DNA of 64,000 nt, from the NCBI GenBank assembly GCA_030374765.1, contig JARGXX010000105.1, positions 310,001-374,000 of the forward strand, given 5' to 3'. Under the pieces are notes generated by a model. It saw only the letters and a list, made by a program, of their open reading frames with translations, searched no databases and was not told the DNA's origin. A program made the translations under genes and the position numbers. The DNA comes from Agarophyton chilense (lineage: Eukaryota > Rhodophyta > Florideophyceae > Gracilariales > Gracilariaceae). This document shows positions 12,646-22,928 of the stretch, in pieces; positions within the stretch are counted from its first letter, which is position 1, and each line of letters begins with the position of its first letter.

Positions 12646-14292
12646 ATGCCGAAAGCCACTGTTGAAAAGCAGAAGAGGGCGAGATCAATACTGTCGATGT
12701 GGCGGGAGCGGTCTCTAGAAACCGCAAAGCTGGCAAAGGTTGTAACATCTTCCGCCGCCACACCAGACGAAAAGGGGGCAGCATTGTTGAGATTAGATCT
12801 TTTCGACCAGCATCCAGACCCCGTAAGCTTGTACCCCGATGCATTTCTGAATAATACCGGTGATGGTCCACGACCCCCTCACAAGTCTACCTTCTGGACC
12901 TCGCTTCAGGATGCTTTGAGACACCACGGAACGTTTATTCAATTGGGTTACACCTCTCTTTCCTACATCCGTGACAACTCAGGAACCGATACGACCCAGT
13001 TGAAGATGATTTACAGCATCGACTTAATGAATGCGGTTCAAATTCCTGTCGATTATGAAGACTCTAGAACGATACGGCAGCATGCGCAGAAGTGCGCCCT
13101 CACGTCCATAAGCGGAGTGATAATCAACAACGGTAGAAATTTGACAAGGTTGTATCTCCATTGTGACGTAGGTGAATGGGTTGTACCTCAGAATAAAAGG
13201 ACGCAAATGTCAAGGGATTCATTGGGAAGATCTGAAAGACTTCGGGCAGATGACGATGGCGAGGAGAGCGTAGGAAGCTTTCAGCTCACTGTTTAGCTGC
13301 ACAAGAACTGGGGAGAAGTGCTTTCGAACCGTGAGTTCAAAGAAAACCTTACTGCATCGGTGGGAGCGCAAGCGATGATCGAAGCAGCAATTCTTCTAAA
13401 GAAGTTGAAATGCGGCCCGCTCGTGACGCTATCCGGTGTGAGATTTCTAGTGACAAAAAGAGAAAGGAATTGCTCTGATCCCGAACATTTAAGCGTCTTG
13501 ATGACGACGACCACCGCTGGAAGGCCGCTAGCGGTAATCATTCATAATAATCATGACGCTCAAGACGGGCAATATGAGAGGTTTGAATTTGATCCGTCAT
13601 GGGTCTGGGGCATCCGTTTATTGGTTGTTTATACGACGGATTGTGTGCCGTCACGCAAGGAAAATGTGATAGAGATCAGAAGAATTCCTTTTCTTGACTC
13701 CGAGCAAGGTGAATCAGAGACTCGGATGCAGTACTTGATGTACAAAGCTCTTTCAACTGCCATGAACAGGAAGGATGGCCAAGATGATGTAAAAAACGGT
13801 GGAAGGCTGCTATGCGTACAAGATAGTATGGACTCAGACAACGTTGCCTTGGCGGCCCTCTTGCATATCCGCACGCCGAGCACAAACCTTCAAACCTATG
13901 TGAAAGGGAGGGGAAGGTACTTCGACGTTGGAAGCCTCATTGAAATTCTCTGGGAAGCACAGATAGATGTCCGTGCAACTGTTGGGATTTATGGCATCTG
14001 TGGAAATGACTTCAGTCATTCTTTCTCAGTGGCATCGACGTCCAAAACGATAACAACTTATCTACAGAAGAAAGGAAGAATCGGAAACCTAAATACAGAA
14101 GAGTCAGTACAGTCACTGTTTTATCTCACATTTCTCAGCGCGGCCAGGGCTGAAAACCACACCCTCCTGAAACACCATGCTTTCATGTCCCGGCCGTGGA
14201 AGGTAGCTGCAAGGGAAATAATTGTGCGTCGTCCAGCGGCGTTGCACACTTTCAATGTGCTCCCGCAGGACGAAGGCTTGGCCTTGATCTAA
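12646..14292 (+). pseudogene. Relic FEN1/PIN-like nuclease module
   Basis: This stretch is almost fully open, with a long C-terminal piece. It contains GRLLCVQDSMDSDNVALAAL and, about 60 residues later, YGICGNDFSHSF. An acidic D-x-D strand followed by a G-x-D loop is the hallmark of the XPG/FEN1 and PIN nuclease folds, and matches the D-T-D...GCDTT block of the animal proteins. An upstream segment (YSIDLMNAVQIP) sits where the first catalytic Asp of such folds is expected. If correct, the complete element carries a structure-specific nuclease beside its core. Broken; no evidence of present function. Confidence 0.5.
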
Positions 14293-14429
14293 CAAAGAGC
14301 GGTTGTCTTTAATTTTGAAACCTACTGAGAGGAATCCCTGCAAAAAAATTAATCAACCTTCCGTGCAAGTATGAGTTTGGGTACTCTGAAGATGGCTCTT
14401 TTCTTTTTTGTACGCCGCAGGCAATCCGG

Positions 14430-14660
14430 CACAGGAAATCAATTTTGTCTTCTTTCAGTGCCAGATGTGCCTGTGGAAGATCAAGTTGGATTACGAGGCG
14501 TAGTGAGGGCGTCCGGTGCTCATGTAGGAAGTCTGGGCGAAAGTTTGACGAACGATGTTTTTGTTCGGAGACGAAATGCCAAAATGCCACAGTATCGCTA
14601 GGCCTTGGTGATCCCCATCTTCTTAATACTGGCTCCTCTACGGCACAACAGCTCACGGGG
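14430..14660 (+). pseudogene. Relic CXC (tesmin/TSO1-like) cysteine cluster
   Basis: One plus-strand frame reads ARCACGRSS, then VRCSCRKSGRKF, then ERCFCSETKCQNA. Tandem C-x-C groups with a CSCRK core are the signature of tesmin/TSO1 CXC DNA-binding motifs, and an almost identical tail (CSCRKAGLKC) closes the animal protein family mentioned for the whole relic. Its place directly downstream of the nuclease-like module supports treating all modules as one former gene. Confidence 0.5.
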
Positions 14661-15670
14661 CGTCAAACGCAGATGTTGCTTCTGAAAAGGATATCGAAAA
14701 TCCAGCCCCTTCTGCCGCAAGCATACCACATTCGTCAGAAGATAATCAAGTTGATACCAGAAATTTTAAAGCGAGGCTTAGGGCATTACAGAATCTTGAG
14801 AGTAGTTCTGCTTTGGTGAGGAGTCTGAAAAGCAGCGATAGCGGTTCGGATGGATCTAAAAGTGAGCTTGAGAGCCTTGGCGTCAATGGCTTTCATAAAG
14901 AAGAGCCTGGGCGGTTGTAACAGCTTCGAGTCGTGTACCTATGTAAGAAAGGAAGAAGGTTGTTGTGTGGATAAAGTATCTCACGATAATTGCAGTAGTG
15001 GAGCAGTTCGCGTGGGATCTTGACTATCTCCATTGAAGGAGTTTTTGTGCTCTAATAGTTGGCTCATCTGAATGCAAGTCTCTAACCACCCTGTCGCTGA
15101 CGAGAGCAGATACGGAGGGTTTTGAAGGAACTGTGGAGGTGTTCCGGCGTTTTGCAGGTGAAGAGATGTGTGGGAATGTTACGCACTACTTTCAAGCGTT
15201 GGAGGTCACAAGTTGGAGGGGCTTAGCTCTCATCTTACGGCATCATGATGCCTCTACGGCACTTCATTGGAAAGCTGGATAGCTCATCTCCTTCTACATC
15301 AAGAGGGAGAGGGGAGAGTCGAAGCCTGTGCCGTAGGAGAAGGGGAAGAAGTCCGAGGTGTTTTCCAAAGGAAGCGGAAGGTAGCGATATGATAGGTGCC
15401 CGAATCTGGGCTTTGCCAAAACTCGCATGTTTTGTTACACTAGGGTTCTGTCTGGTCCCTACGCCGCGTAGTGACCATCTCGTTGTACTGTATTAAAGTT
15501 CAAGCAAATCGTAGTGATGATTCACTCTTTTTCAGGCAAAATCACGCTGGCAAGGTGTGATCAAATTTGTTCACCCTTGGAGTACGGAGATTTGGCTCAC
15601 CTCCGTTCTTTGCGATAAAACACATCCCAACACTAATCGATTGTTTTCATTCTTCTTTGAGACACAATCG
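14661..15670. other. Intergenic, 5' flank of arginine deiminase
   Basis: No supported gene. A small open frame (15245-15496, +) is rich in Arg/Ser and unrecognised. A polypyrimidine tract ending CTTTTTCAG at about 15535 could be a 3' splice site of a leader intron for the gene starting at 15671, but no matching donor was settled on. Confidence 0.3.
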
Positions 15671-17068
15671 ATGTCGTTTAGCAACAAACGGCAACGCAAG
15701 CACTGGCCAACCGGTCAGTGCCACGAAAACGAAAGCGCACGAATTGTCATTGTATGTGCTCCCACGGTGCTATCGAAAATGATGGGATCTTTGCATCCAG
15801 CTGGAGCGCTATACGAAAAACCTGTGAACACCCGCCTTGCAGTTGAAGCACATGAAGAATTCGTCAAAGTTATTGAAAGTCGTGGTATCACAGTATATGA
15901 CGTGCGCGACATATTGTTGAAGAACGTCGAATGGTCGGTTGGCGACAGGGTTCGCTTAGAACAACTGGCATTCAAATGTCTCACTTACGTTTACAAAAAT
16001 GTAAAGGATAGCGACCAAGATGAAGAACGTTGTGTGAATGCTGTCAATGGAAACCACGATTTTTCGGGTGCTGCTGGTGAGTACTATGTTAGTGACAAGT
16101 ACAAGAAGAGTGTTGTCGAAGAAATGGGTAAGCAGCAGTTGGTGGACATAATTCTAACAAATCCTACGGTGGTCATCTCACCCTCTCAAAGAGATACGGG
16201 GTTCACGGCAACATATCAGTTCGAACCTCTGAGCAATATTGTGTTTGTAAGGGACCAGCAGATCACAACGCGAAAAGGAATTGTAATGGCTAAGCTCCGG
16301 TCCAAGCAAAGGGAGCGAGAAGTTGACATCATGGAGTTTTGTTTCAAGAAGCTTGGTCTAAATGTTATCGGCCGAATTCCATACCCCGCTCATCTCGAAG
16401 GCGGGGACTTCTTTCCAGTCGGTGAAAAGCTAGCTCTCATTGGAGTCGGTCCCCGTTCCGACTGGGGAGCTGTCGAGTATCTGCTAGAGAATGACTTGAT
16501 AGGGAGCGAAAGGGTGGCGGTCGTGAAAGACCAGTTCGAAAAATTACAAGAAAGAATGCACCTTGACACAGTATTCAACATCCTCAGTAATGACTGTTGT
16601 ATCATGCTTAATGAAATGATGGGTCCAGATAGCTCAACACGTCGAATGGTTGATGTATATGTAAAACATGGACGCTCTATGGAGAAGAAGTCGCAGAAGT
16701 CGAAGGCAGTAGGTAAGCATTCACTAGGCAATTACGTTTTGGAAATGGAGAACGTAGAATTTTCGCAATACATGATCGATCAGGGATTCACTATCATACC
16801 CATTACCGGGGACGAACAATTGAACTACGGTTGTAACATGTTGAACCTTGGAAATGGAGACATTATCTCAATCGAGAAGAAGACGGCACGTCGCATTGCA
16901 TGTTCAAAAGCATTTGAAGGAACAGTTGAGTTTATAGACTTTAAGGCGGTGACATGCATGTACGGAGGAGTGCATTGTGCTAGTCAGGTAGTTTCCCGGG
17001 ACCATGTTTTAAGGTCAAGAGCTGAAGATTCGGAGCCGAAATCTCTTCTGAAGATGCAGGATAATTAA
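15671..17068 (+). CDS. Arginine deiminase
   Basis: Hydrolyses L-arginine to citrulline and ammonia. The 465-residue product shows the guanidine-modifying-enzyme (amidinotransferase) fold signatures in order: FVRDQQ near residue 192, EGGDFF near 243 (catalytic Asp region), HLDTVF near 297 (catalytic His), and GGVHCAS near 434-438, whose Cys (about 436) is the nucleophile. The match to bacterial ArcA motifs (FTRDP, EGGD, HLDTVF, GG-x-x-C) is clear, and the length fits the 400-480 usual for the family. The ATG at 15671 is preferred because conserved sequence (IVIVCAPT) starts about 20 codons later; an upstream in-frame extension lacks an ATG. No clear transit peptide, so a cytosolic location is inferred. 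It stands alone, without carbamate kinase or ornithine transcarbamoylase nearby. Confidence 0.88.
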   Translation: MSFSNKRQRKHWPTGQCHENESARIVIVCAPTVLSKMMGSLHPAGALYEKPVNTRLAVEAHEEFVKVIESRGITVYDVRDILLKNVEWSVGDRVRLEQLAFKCLTYVYKNVKDSDQDEERCVNAVNGNHDFSGAAGEYYVSDKYKKSVVEEMGKQQLVDIILTNPTVVISPSQRDTGFTATYQFEPLSNIVFVRDQQITTRKGIVMAKLRSKQREREVDIMEFCFKKLGLNVIGRIPYPAHLEGGDFFPVGEKLALIGVGPRSDWGAVEYLLENDLIGSERVAVVKDQFEKLQERMHLDTVFNILSNDCCIMLNEMMGPDSSTRRMVDVYVKHGRSMEKKSQKSKAVGKHSLGNYVLEMENVEFSQYMIDQGFTIIPITGDEQLNYGCNMLNLGNGDIISIEKKTARRIACSKAFEGTVEFIDFKAVTCMYGGVHCASQVVSRDHVLRSRAEDSEPKSLLKMQDN

Positions 17069-20000
17069 GGTTTATAGGATGGTGTGGTATTCTGAAGCAG
17101 ACTCTTGTGTTATTATCGTTAAGTAGTACGGCCCCCTTCTAAATCCACAACTAAAAAGTCTTCCCGTGATTACATGGTCGTTCACGGATCTGTCGCAGTA
17201 CTTTGCTCGCCGTGCCGGCCCACAGGTCTTGTCAATCTCGTCAAACCCTTGATTGCAATGACTTGTCATTTCATAATTGCTTCACAAAAGTGCATCCCGT
17301 CGCAGGCGAGAGAAAACACATGGCCGTGGTAGAACAAAAGAAGCAGAAAGCATAAATGAGCAACTTTTCTGGGCTTCGATTACGCTATTGTAATTCTAAT
17401 CCTCCACGACCAGGGACAAATTCCATCGATGGAGCAATCTCAAAGATTGTAACTGAGGATTTCTTCACCTTGGTGGGACGGCAATGTGATGGAGCTATTT
17501 GGATTCATCACCGCTCACCCATCAAATACATTTTACCATCCATTGCACTTTTCTGTTTTGAAAGTTTCTCGATTATCTTTTGTCGTAACAACGTTTTCAG
17601 AGCGAACGTGCAGTACAGGATGCGCCCGAAGGTTGGAGCGATGTTGCGGGGTAAGAGGCAGTTTTGGAGGGGAAATGCCGCATATCATCGTTTTTCTGAA
17701 TGTTTCATTAGTAAAGCAAGGATGTCTCTGATATGGTTATAGGTAGAGGGAAGCCAAATGGTGGGTTTTTGTAACTGAGAATGCAATCGGGTTGAGGTTG
17801 ATTCACGAATTGCAGGTAGATTCTAAACTGCAGAAGTCTTTCGAAACCAGGGAGAGATTGCGTGACCCGCCAAGTCGTTTATCATATCCAGACGGTCGCA
17901 CGACGCCTGTCTGACGGGAACCTGGACCTATTTGTTTTCTCATATACGATCGACGCTCCTACCGCCCCGTTCGGTGTGTACGGACTCAGGAAATCGCTAA
18001 ACTCGGTTAAGCGATTGGTCACCCTCCCTACAGCGGATCTGAGTGGTAGGGCGCGAAAAGATCTCAGATAGCTGCAAGGAAGCAGACGAATATGATCCGT
18101 TCAGCGGGGGATGATCCTATCGCTGCTTCTCTGGCTTTCTTCGTCCACATAGAGTGAATTATTATGGTGGCCATTGTGCGGTGATTTTCTTCAGAGATTT
18201 CCGCGGATTTTCGCAACGCGTCTGCTTAGGATCGGAGAAGTGTAAAAAGCGACTGGTCGTTCTCCCATTCAGTCTCCCCGATGACTTGAAAGTTGAAAGA
18301 AAGAATGCCTGAATGATCTTATGCAGCACAATGAGGTGCATACAGAACGCCGTATCGTGATGTGTCTCTCTTCCCAATGAGCTTTGGAGAATGTGAATGA
18401 AGGGGTTGTAGCAAAGCATAGATCCATCGAGGTAATGCGGACGGCCAGGACAACGTGAATTAGTGGCTTTGAATAAGTTGCCCTTGCGGCGCCTCTATAC
18501 TAGAAACGCTTCAAATTGTAACAAATTCAAGCTCCATTCGGGAAAACGATCCAGAGAGTCGAGCGGTCAAAACAGATCCTAGAGTTGAACAAGCGTTTGT
18601 AGCAAGAGCGATTTGATACCAGGTGCATGTGAATGACAATTAGATGAATAGACGATAATCATCGGTAGTGAAATGCCAACGCAAGCGAGAACCCCATACA
18701 AGACTAATGCACCCTCTGTCTAGCAATGTGATCGCTGAGCAAGCATTCCACAGATGTATATTTGCAGCTTATGCTCAGGTTTTTTGGCAGATGAATGACA
18801 GATCAATGAGGAATTCGAACTGAAGAGTGTGCTTAATACTTTCATTTTGGGAGACCCTCTGCGTCTGCGATACTAAAAATCAAAGTACGCGCTTTCTCTC
18901 TCTCTCTCTCCCTAGAGCCCTTCCACCAAAGAAAAGACACAATTACATCGTTGTCATTAATTCGACAAGTTCAAAAAAGGTGTTTGGAGTGTTTTTTTAA
19001 CCACTGGGAGTTTTGCATCCTTGTGATAACAGGGTAAAGACGATGAGAAAGAAGAGGAAATAAAGATAGCAACTACGCTATTCTGAGATGTATCACGACA
19101 AATCAGTTTCGCAAACGCACAACCTTCTCAAAAAGTTCGATAATTGTTATTCTCCGTGAAAGAGAGAAAAGATACGTCACTGACAAACTTAGTTTGGTAG
19201 TGGTCGTCAAAAATTTTAGCCTTCTTAGAGAGACAGAACTACCTGTGATGTAGAAATACCGTCGCCCTGACATCAAAGGCGATAGACAGCAATAAAGAAG
19301 GAGAAGCAAATACCATAAGAGAAGGGGGCAACAGTTTCTGCGGTTGAAAAGAACTACAAAAACGGATATCTAGCCAGCAAGCTACCGAACTGATTCAGAA
19401 CTGATTCTTAGAAGCTACGTCCTAAGAATTGCGTGATACGCTGGGCGTTCGGAGACGAGACTGGGTCAGAAGTGTGAAAGGAAAGTAGAACTCAACACGG
19501 AAACGCACCTTTGAAGAAACAGTCTATTTTTCATCCCATGTTCATGGTCAATTCGCAAAGAGGTTTTAGGATTCTTGCACATACAATGATTCGGACTGAC
19601 AATTTCGCGAAAACGCAATATCAAGTACCAAAGAGATTGCACTTGAGGTTACGGCTTCACAACCTGTTTTGTTGCAATTAAAAGTATAAACATGATTCAC
19701 GATGAGTATTCTCGAGTTTGAATGCTTTTCGTACCAATTCCACATCTGGAAGGCTACAGTTCACTCGAGCGAAGACTAAAGCCTCCATCAGCTGAGGTGG
19801 GGTGCGCATTCGATAGTCAATTGAGAAAATCTCGAGGAATTCTCAGCAAGTTAGGTTTGAAGAGAGATTGTCAGAAAAGTTGATATCAAGTTACAATGAT
19901 GCTTGATTGAAATGTTGGTATTGCTATTGATTTTTGATGCCACTGACTGCCGCCCCTGTCAGAGCTACTCACACCACGCTTTTGTATCAGAACATCTCTT

Positions 20001-20846
20001 TATGCAGATGAGTCATTTGTCATTGGAGTCTTCGGCGAAAATATTTCTGCAGTCTTCTTGAGTAAAAATAGTGTGCTAATATCGACACTGACTCGTATAC
20101 TTGCTGTTCGTTGTGTATGTTTTTATTCAAGTGATCAAATCTGGAGAGCAATCTATAATCTATTTGGTGATGACGGGAGTGAATTATAATGATTTTGATT
20201 TGCATGGCTGGAGAACTGTTAGCTTTTTGGGCCTCTGCCTACGCAGCAATGTTGCATCGTCGGCACGGAGTTCTAACCCCCGGCCGAGCTCCACGTGCCT
20301 TCCAACCGCACCCTCCAGAGACAGTGCTTTCATCTCGCCCAAGACACGAACGTGGTTTAGAAACGGCCGCTGTTCCGCCTACGGCTCTGCTGACCGGGCC
20401 ATAACAGCGGGAACGGCCGCCTGTCAACAGCCGTGTCGAATAGTCCGCCAGTACGCCCGGGTCCAAATAGAGCAATGGGCCGTTGTCCTGCCTCAATGCA
20501 TGTCATCATTATCTCGACACAAACTTAACGTGGCAGCGCTTAGCAACATACCACGATGTCCCGTCAACTCTTCGCAAATTGCTCATCGCTTCAAGGCGCG
20601 CGTTGATGCATGAATGCGCCAGGGCCAGGTGGGTGGCCCATGTGGGGAACACATTGACTCGTTCGAGCGCTACCTCGCTCGGAGAGAGCGACACGGCGGG
20701 GTAACGGGAACCTGACAAAAAACTGGCGATACGTCTAGAACAAAAAGCACGTTACACAGAGCAAGTGTTGGCTTTTTTTGTCAGCGGTAGGAATGAGAAG
20801 CGCTTCCGCATTGTCTTGAGTGATATATCCAACCTTTGACTGCACC
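17069..20846. other. 3.8 kb without a recognised gene
   Basis: Only short unrecognised frames occur (for example 17356-17742 and 20101-20613, +). A CT microsatellite lies at about 18895-18911. Composition shifts from AT-rich (17-20.2 kb) to GC-rich (20.2-20.7 kb) just before the kelch cluster. No tRNA fold, transposon motif or conserved protein segment was seen. Confidence 0.4.
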
Positions 20847-22484
20847 ATGAAGACGTATTTTTTGGTGCTATGTGCAGCTCTACTCTCCGTTGCCCTGGGC
20901 AATGATGGCAATGACTTCATCAAAATAAACGTTGGAGGCACAGGTTTAGAGGACATTGGCTTCCTGCAAGATGAATCGTATTTCTACGACACGAGCACTG
21001 GAGATGTTCAATCGTACAGTGACCCTGGTTTTGTTGCTCCAGACGAGATTTGGGGCGAGGTTTATCGCACTCACCGCTTTGCGGAGGGAGGTTCTTTGAC
21101 TTACCGTTTCCCTGTACCGGACGGGCAGTTCAAGGTTGGGCTGATGTTCATGGAGCAGTTCGATGGGGCCGCTAGAGCGGGCGGACGTATCATGGACCTT
21201 TTCATCAACGGCGAAGCGCTCGACAAGGGAATCGATGTGTGGTCGTCCGCGGGAGGAAAGCTGTATGCACCGTACTTTCTTCAGAAGCTTGACATTGCTT
21301 CGGTTGACGGATACATCACCATAACGCTGGACCCAGTGGTTGAGAACCCAATGCTGAGCGGTGTTGTGATTGAAGGCGAAGGGGCTTCAAGCGTTTTGTG
21401 GAACACGGTGAATGGAGTGACACCGACGCCGATGCCACTGGGTTCAGCAGCGCCCCCCACGCCAGTTGCTGCGGCGACATCCGGTATCGACTCGCCGGCG
21501 TCGTTTGACGTTCTTCCGTCGATGAGCAGCGGAGTGTGGTCAAATGTGAAGTACAACTCTGGCAACCCGACACCGAGACACGAGGCTTGCGCGGTGTTTG
21601 CCGGCGGGTTGCTGTACAGCATTGGCGGACGTGGAAAGAAGGACATTAGTGTGTACAACCCTGTGACCAAGACGTGGAGCTCCAAGAGCGGACCGCCGGT
21701 GGAAATCAACCATATGCAATGCGTGTACTACGACAAGCGAATCTGGATTGGAGGCAGTTGGTACGGCGTGTTCCCCATGGAGAAGGAACATGAAGTGATG
21801 TGGGTGTACCACATTGCGAGCGACTCATGGTCGCAAAAGAAGGGTCTGGCTGTGGGACGACGCCGCGGCGGAGGAGCTTTTGTTGAGCACGAAGGAAAGA
21901 TGTACATGTCGCACGGTGCAATCGGCGGGCATGGAGCACATGCGGTTTCCACAGGTCTGTTCGATGTGTATGACCCGGCGACGGACGCATGGCGCGCTCT
22001 GAAACCGGCTCCCAACGCGCGGGACCACACGACGGGCGCCATGGTGAACGGGAAGCTGTGCGTGGGCGGAGGACGAGACGGAGGACAGGGTGACTTTTGG
22101 AGCGCGAACGTGGGGCCTATTGATTGTTACAACTTTGGGACGGGGATGTGGGAGGTGAAGGCGTCGCTTCCGGTGGCGAGGGGCGGTACGATGGTGGGCA
22201 CGACGTGCAGCGGATTGCTGATGATTGCTGGGGGTGAGGGAAAGACGGCGGAGAACAAGAATGGGCAGGCGTTTGACAGGGTGGACTTTTTCAGAGAAGA
22301 GACAAACTCGTTTGAAGGGGTGAGTTACATGACGAGCGCGCGTCACGGATCGGGACTGGGCATCAGCTCGTGTGAGTGCGGGCATATCTACGTGCCTTCT
22401 GGTTCGGCGGGTCTGGGCGGCGGGCCGGAGGTGAGCACGACGGACGTGTGGACGGAGGACGGGGTGGTGAGAGAGTGCGTGTAA
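20847..22484 (+). CDS. Secreted malectin-kelch protein
   Basis: A 545-residue secreted protein. Residues 1-18 (MKTYFLVLCAALLSVALG) form a signal peptide. Residues about 22-175 form a malectin-like carbohydrate-binding domain (IKINVGG start, VYRTHRF, VGLMFMEQF, LFINGE, GVVIEG end). A Pro/Ala/Thr linker follows (about 188-225), then a kelch beta-propeller (about 230-540) with repeated GG and W-x-x motifs (SIGGRGK, KTWSS, VGGGRDGG, MIAGGEG). The start is chosen at the ATG opening the signal peptide. Malectin domains bind glucosidic or wall glycans, so an extracellular-matrix or wall role is inferred, with no catalytic motif visible. It is paralogous to the two other kelch genes downstream through HEAC, HHMQC/NHMQC, RRRGG, GGHGAHA and [16 protein letters not shown]. 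Confidence 0.85.
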   Translation: MKTYFLVLCAALLSVALGNDGNDFIKINVGGTGLEDIGFLQDESYFYDTSTGDVQSYSDPGFVAPDEIWGEVYRTHRFAEGGSLTYRFPVPDGQFKVGLMFMEQFDGAARAGGRIMDLFINGEALDKGIDVWSSAGGKLYAPYFLQKLDIASVDGYITITLDPVVENPMLSGVVIEGEGASSVLWNTVNGVTPTPMPLGSAAPPTPVAAATSGIDSPASFDVLPSMSSGVWSNVKYNSGNPTPRHEACAVFAGGLLYSIGGRGKKDISVYNPVTKTWSSKSGPPVEINHMQCVYYDKRIWIGGSWYGVFPMEKEHEVMWVYHIASDSWSQKKGLAVGRRRGGGAFVEHEGKMYMSHGAIGGHGAHAVSTGLFDVYDPATDAWRALKPAPNARDHTTGAMVNGKLCVGGGRDGGQGDFWSANVGPIDCYNFGTGMWEVKASLPVARGGTMVGTTCSGLLMIAGGEGKTAENKNGQAFDRVDFFREETNSFEGVSYMTSARHGSGLGISSCECGHIYVPSGSAGLGGGPEVSTTDVWTEDGVVRECV

Positions 22485-22928
22485 GGGAGCGGAGCATGTA
22501 ACAATTGGCAGGTAGGAGAGGAGGCTGCACAGCTGCGAGGAATACGAAGTTTGATAGGTGCATGTTGTAAAGGAGAAAACGCACGCTGGCGCTTGCTTTG
22601 AAAGGGGAACGAATGTGTGTACGGAGGTACACGTTCAGCTGCAGGCAATTGGGCGCGGCGGCGACAGCGCGAAGGTACGACACCAACGCGGTGAGCGCGC
22701 AGCGTGGCGCGCAACAAGTGGCGCCGCGAGGCGCGTCCGCGCGCTGATTGGCAACACACCCGTTACGACGCACGTGGGGTATACATTATTGGCGCGCGGC
22801 ACACGCGCGCACCGTAATGCGCGCGTGTGGAGGGGGGGGGGGTGTCGGTGTCGGTGGGCGTGGGGGTGTTCTTGGGGACGACACGATGGCGTGGCGATAG
22901 AGGCGCGGCAAGAAGCCGCCGGCGCGTC
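22485..22928. promoter_or_regulatory. Intergenic with CCAAT-like element
   Basis: GC-rich leader between the malectin-kelch gene and the next plus-strand gene. It contains GATTGGC (inverted CCAAT box) at about 22744 and an 11-G run at 22832-22842. No coding signal is credible here. Confidence 0.3.

Larger units (their letters stand above)
8640..14660 (+). mobile_element. Decayed large repeated-element gene with DNID core, FEN/PIN-like nuclease and CXC tail
   Basis: Plus-strand translations over 6 kb give a consistent series of modules in one direction: short Cys-rich stretches (about 8.7-10.0 kb), a core with SHDNIDADLHRT and RSKSFHRT (about 10.4-11.0 kb), a PVPGGMHF block (11.4 kb), an HFALDLYTG...LVPC block and an NIEQDETLEQ block (11.8-12.2 kb), a nuclease-like domain (12.6-14.3 kb), and a CXC cysteine cluster (14.4-14.6 kb). 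From memory this order matches large uncharacterised proteins, often multicopy, in cnidarian, fish and arthropod genomes, which carry DNIDHN...FHGTG, EQNN, a DxD/GCD nuclease block and a CSCRKAGLKC tail. I know no established family name. The copy has about ten breaks and no ends were identified. No capsid or reverse transcriptase is visible. Confidence 0.55.

Noticed and set aside
17356-17742. 128-codon frame after arginine deiminase
   Set aside because: No motif, another frame of similar length overlaps it, and no supporting context.
20101-20613. 170-codon plus-strand frame before the kelch cluster
   Set aside because: No recognisable domain, and overlapping frames of similar length on the other strand in GC-rich sequence.
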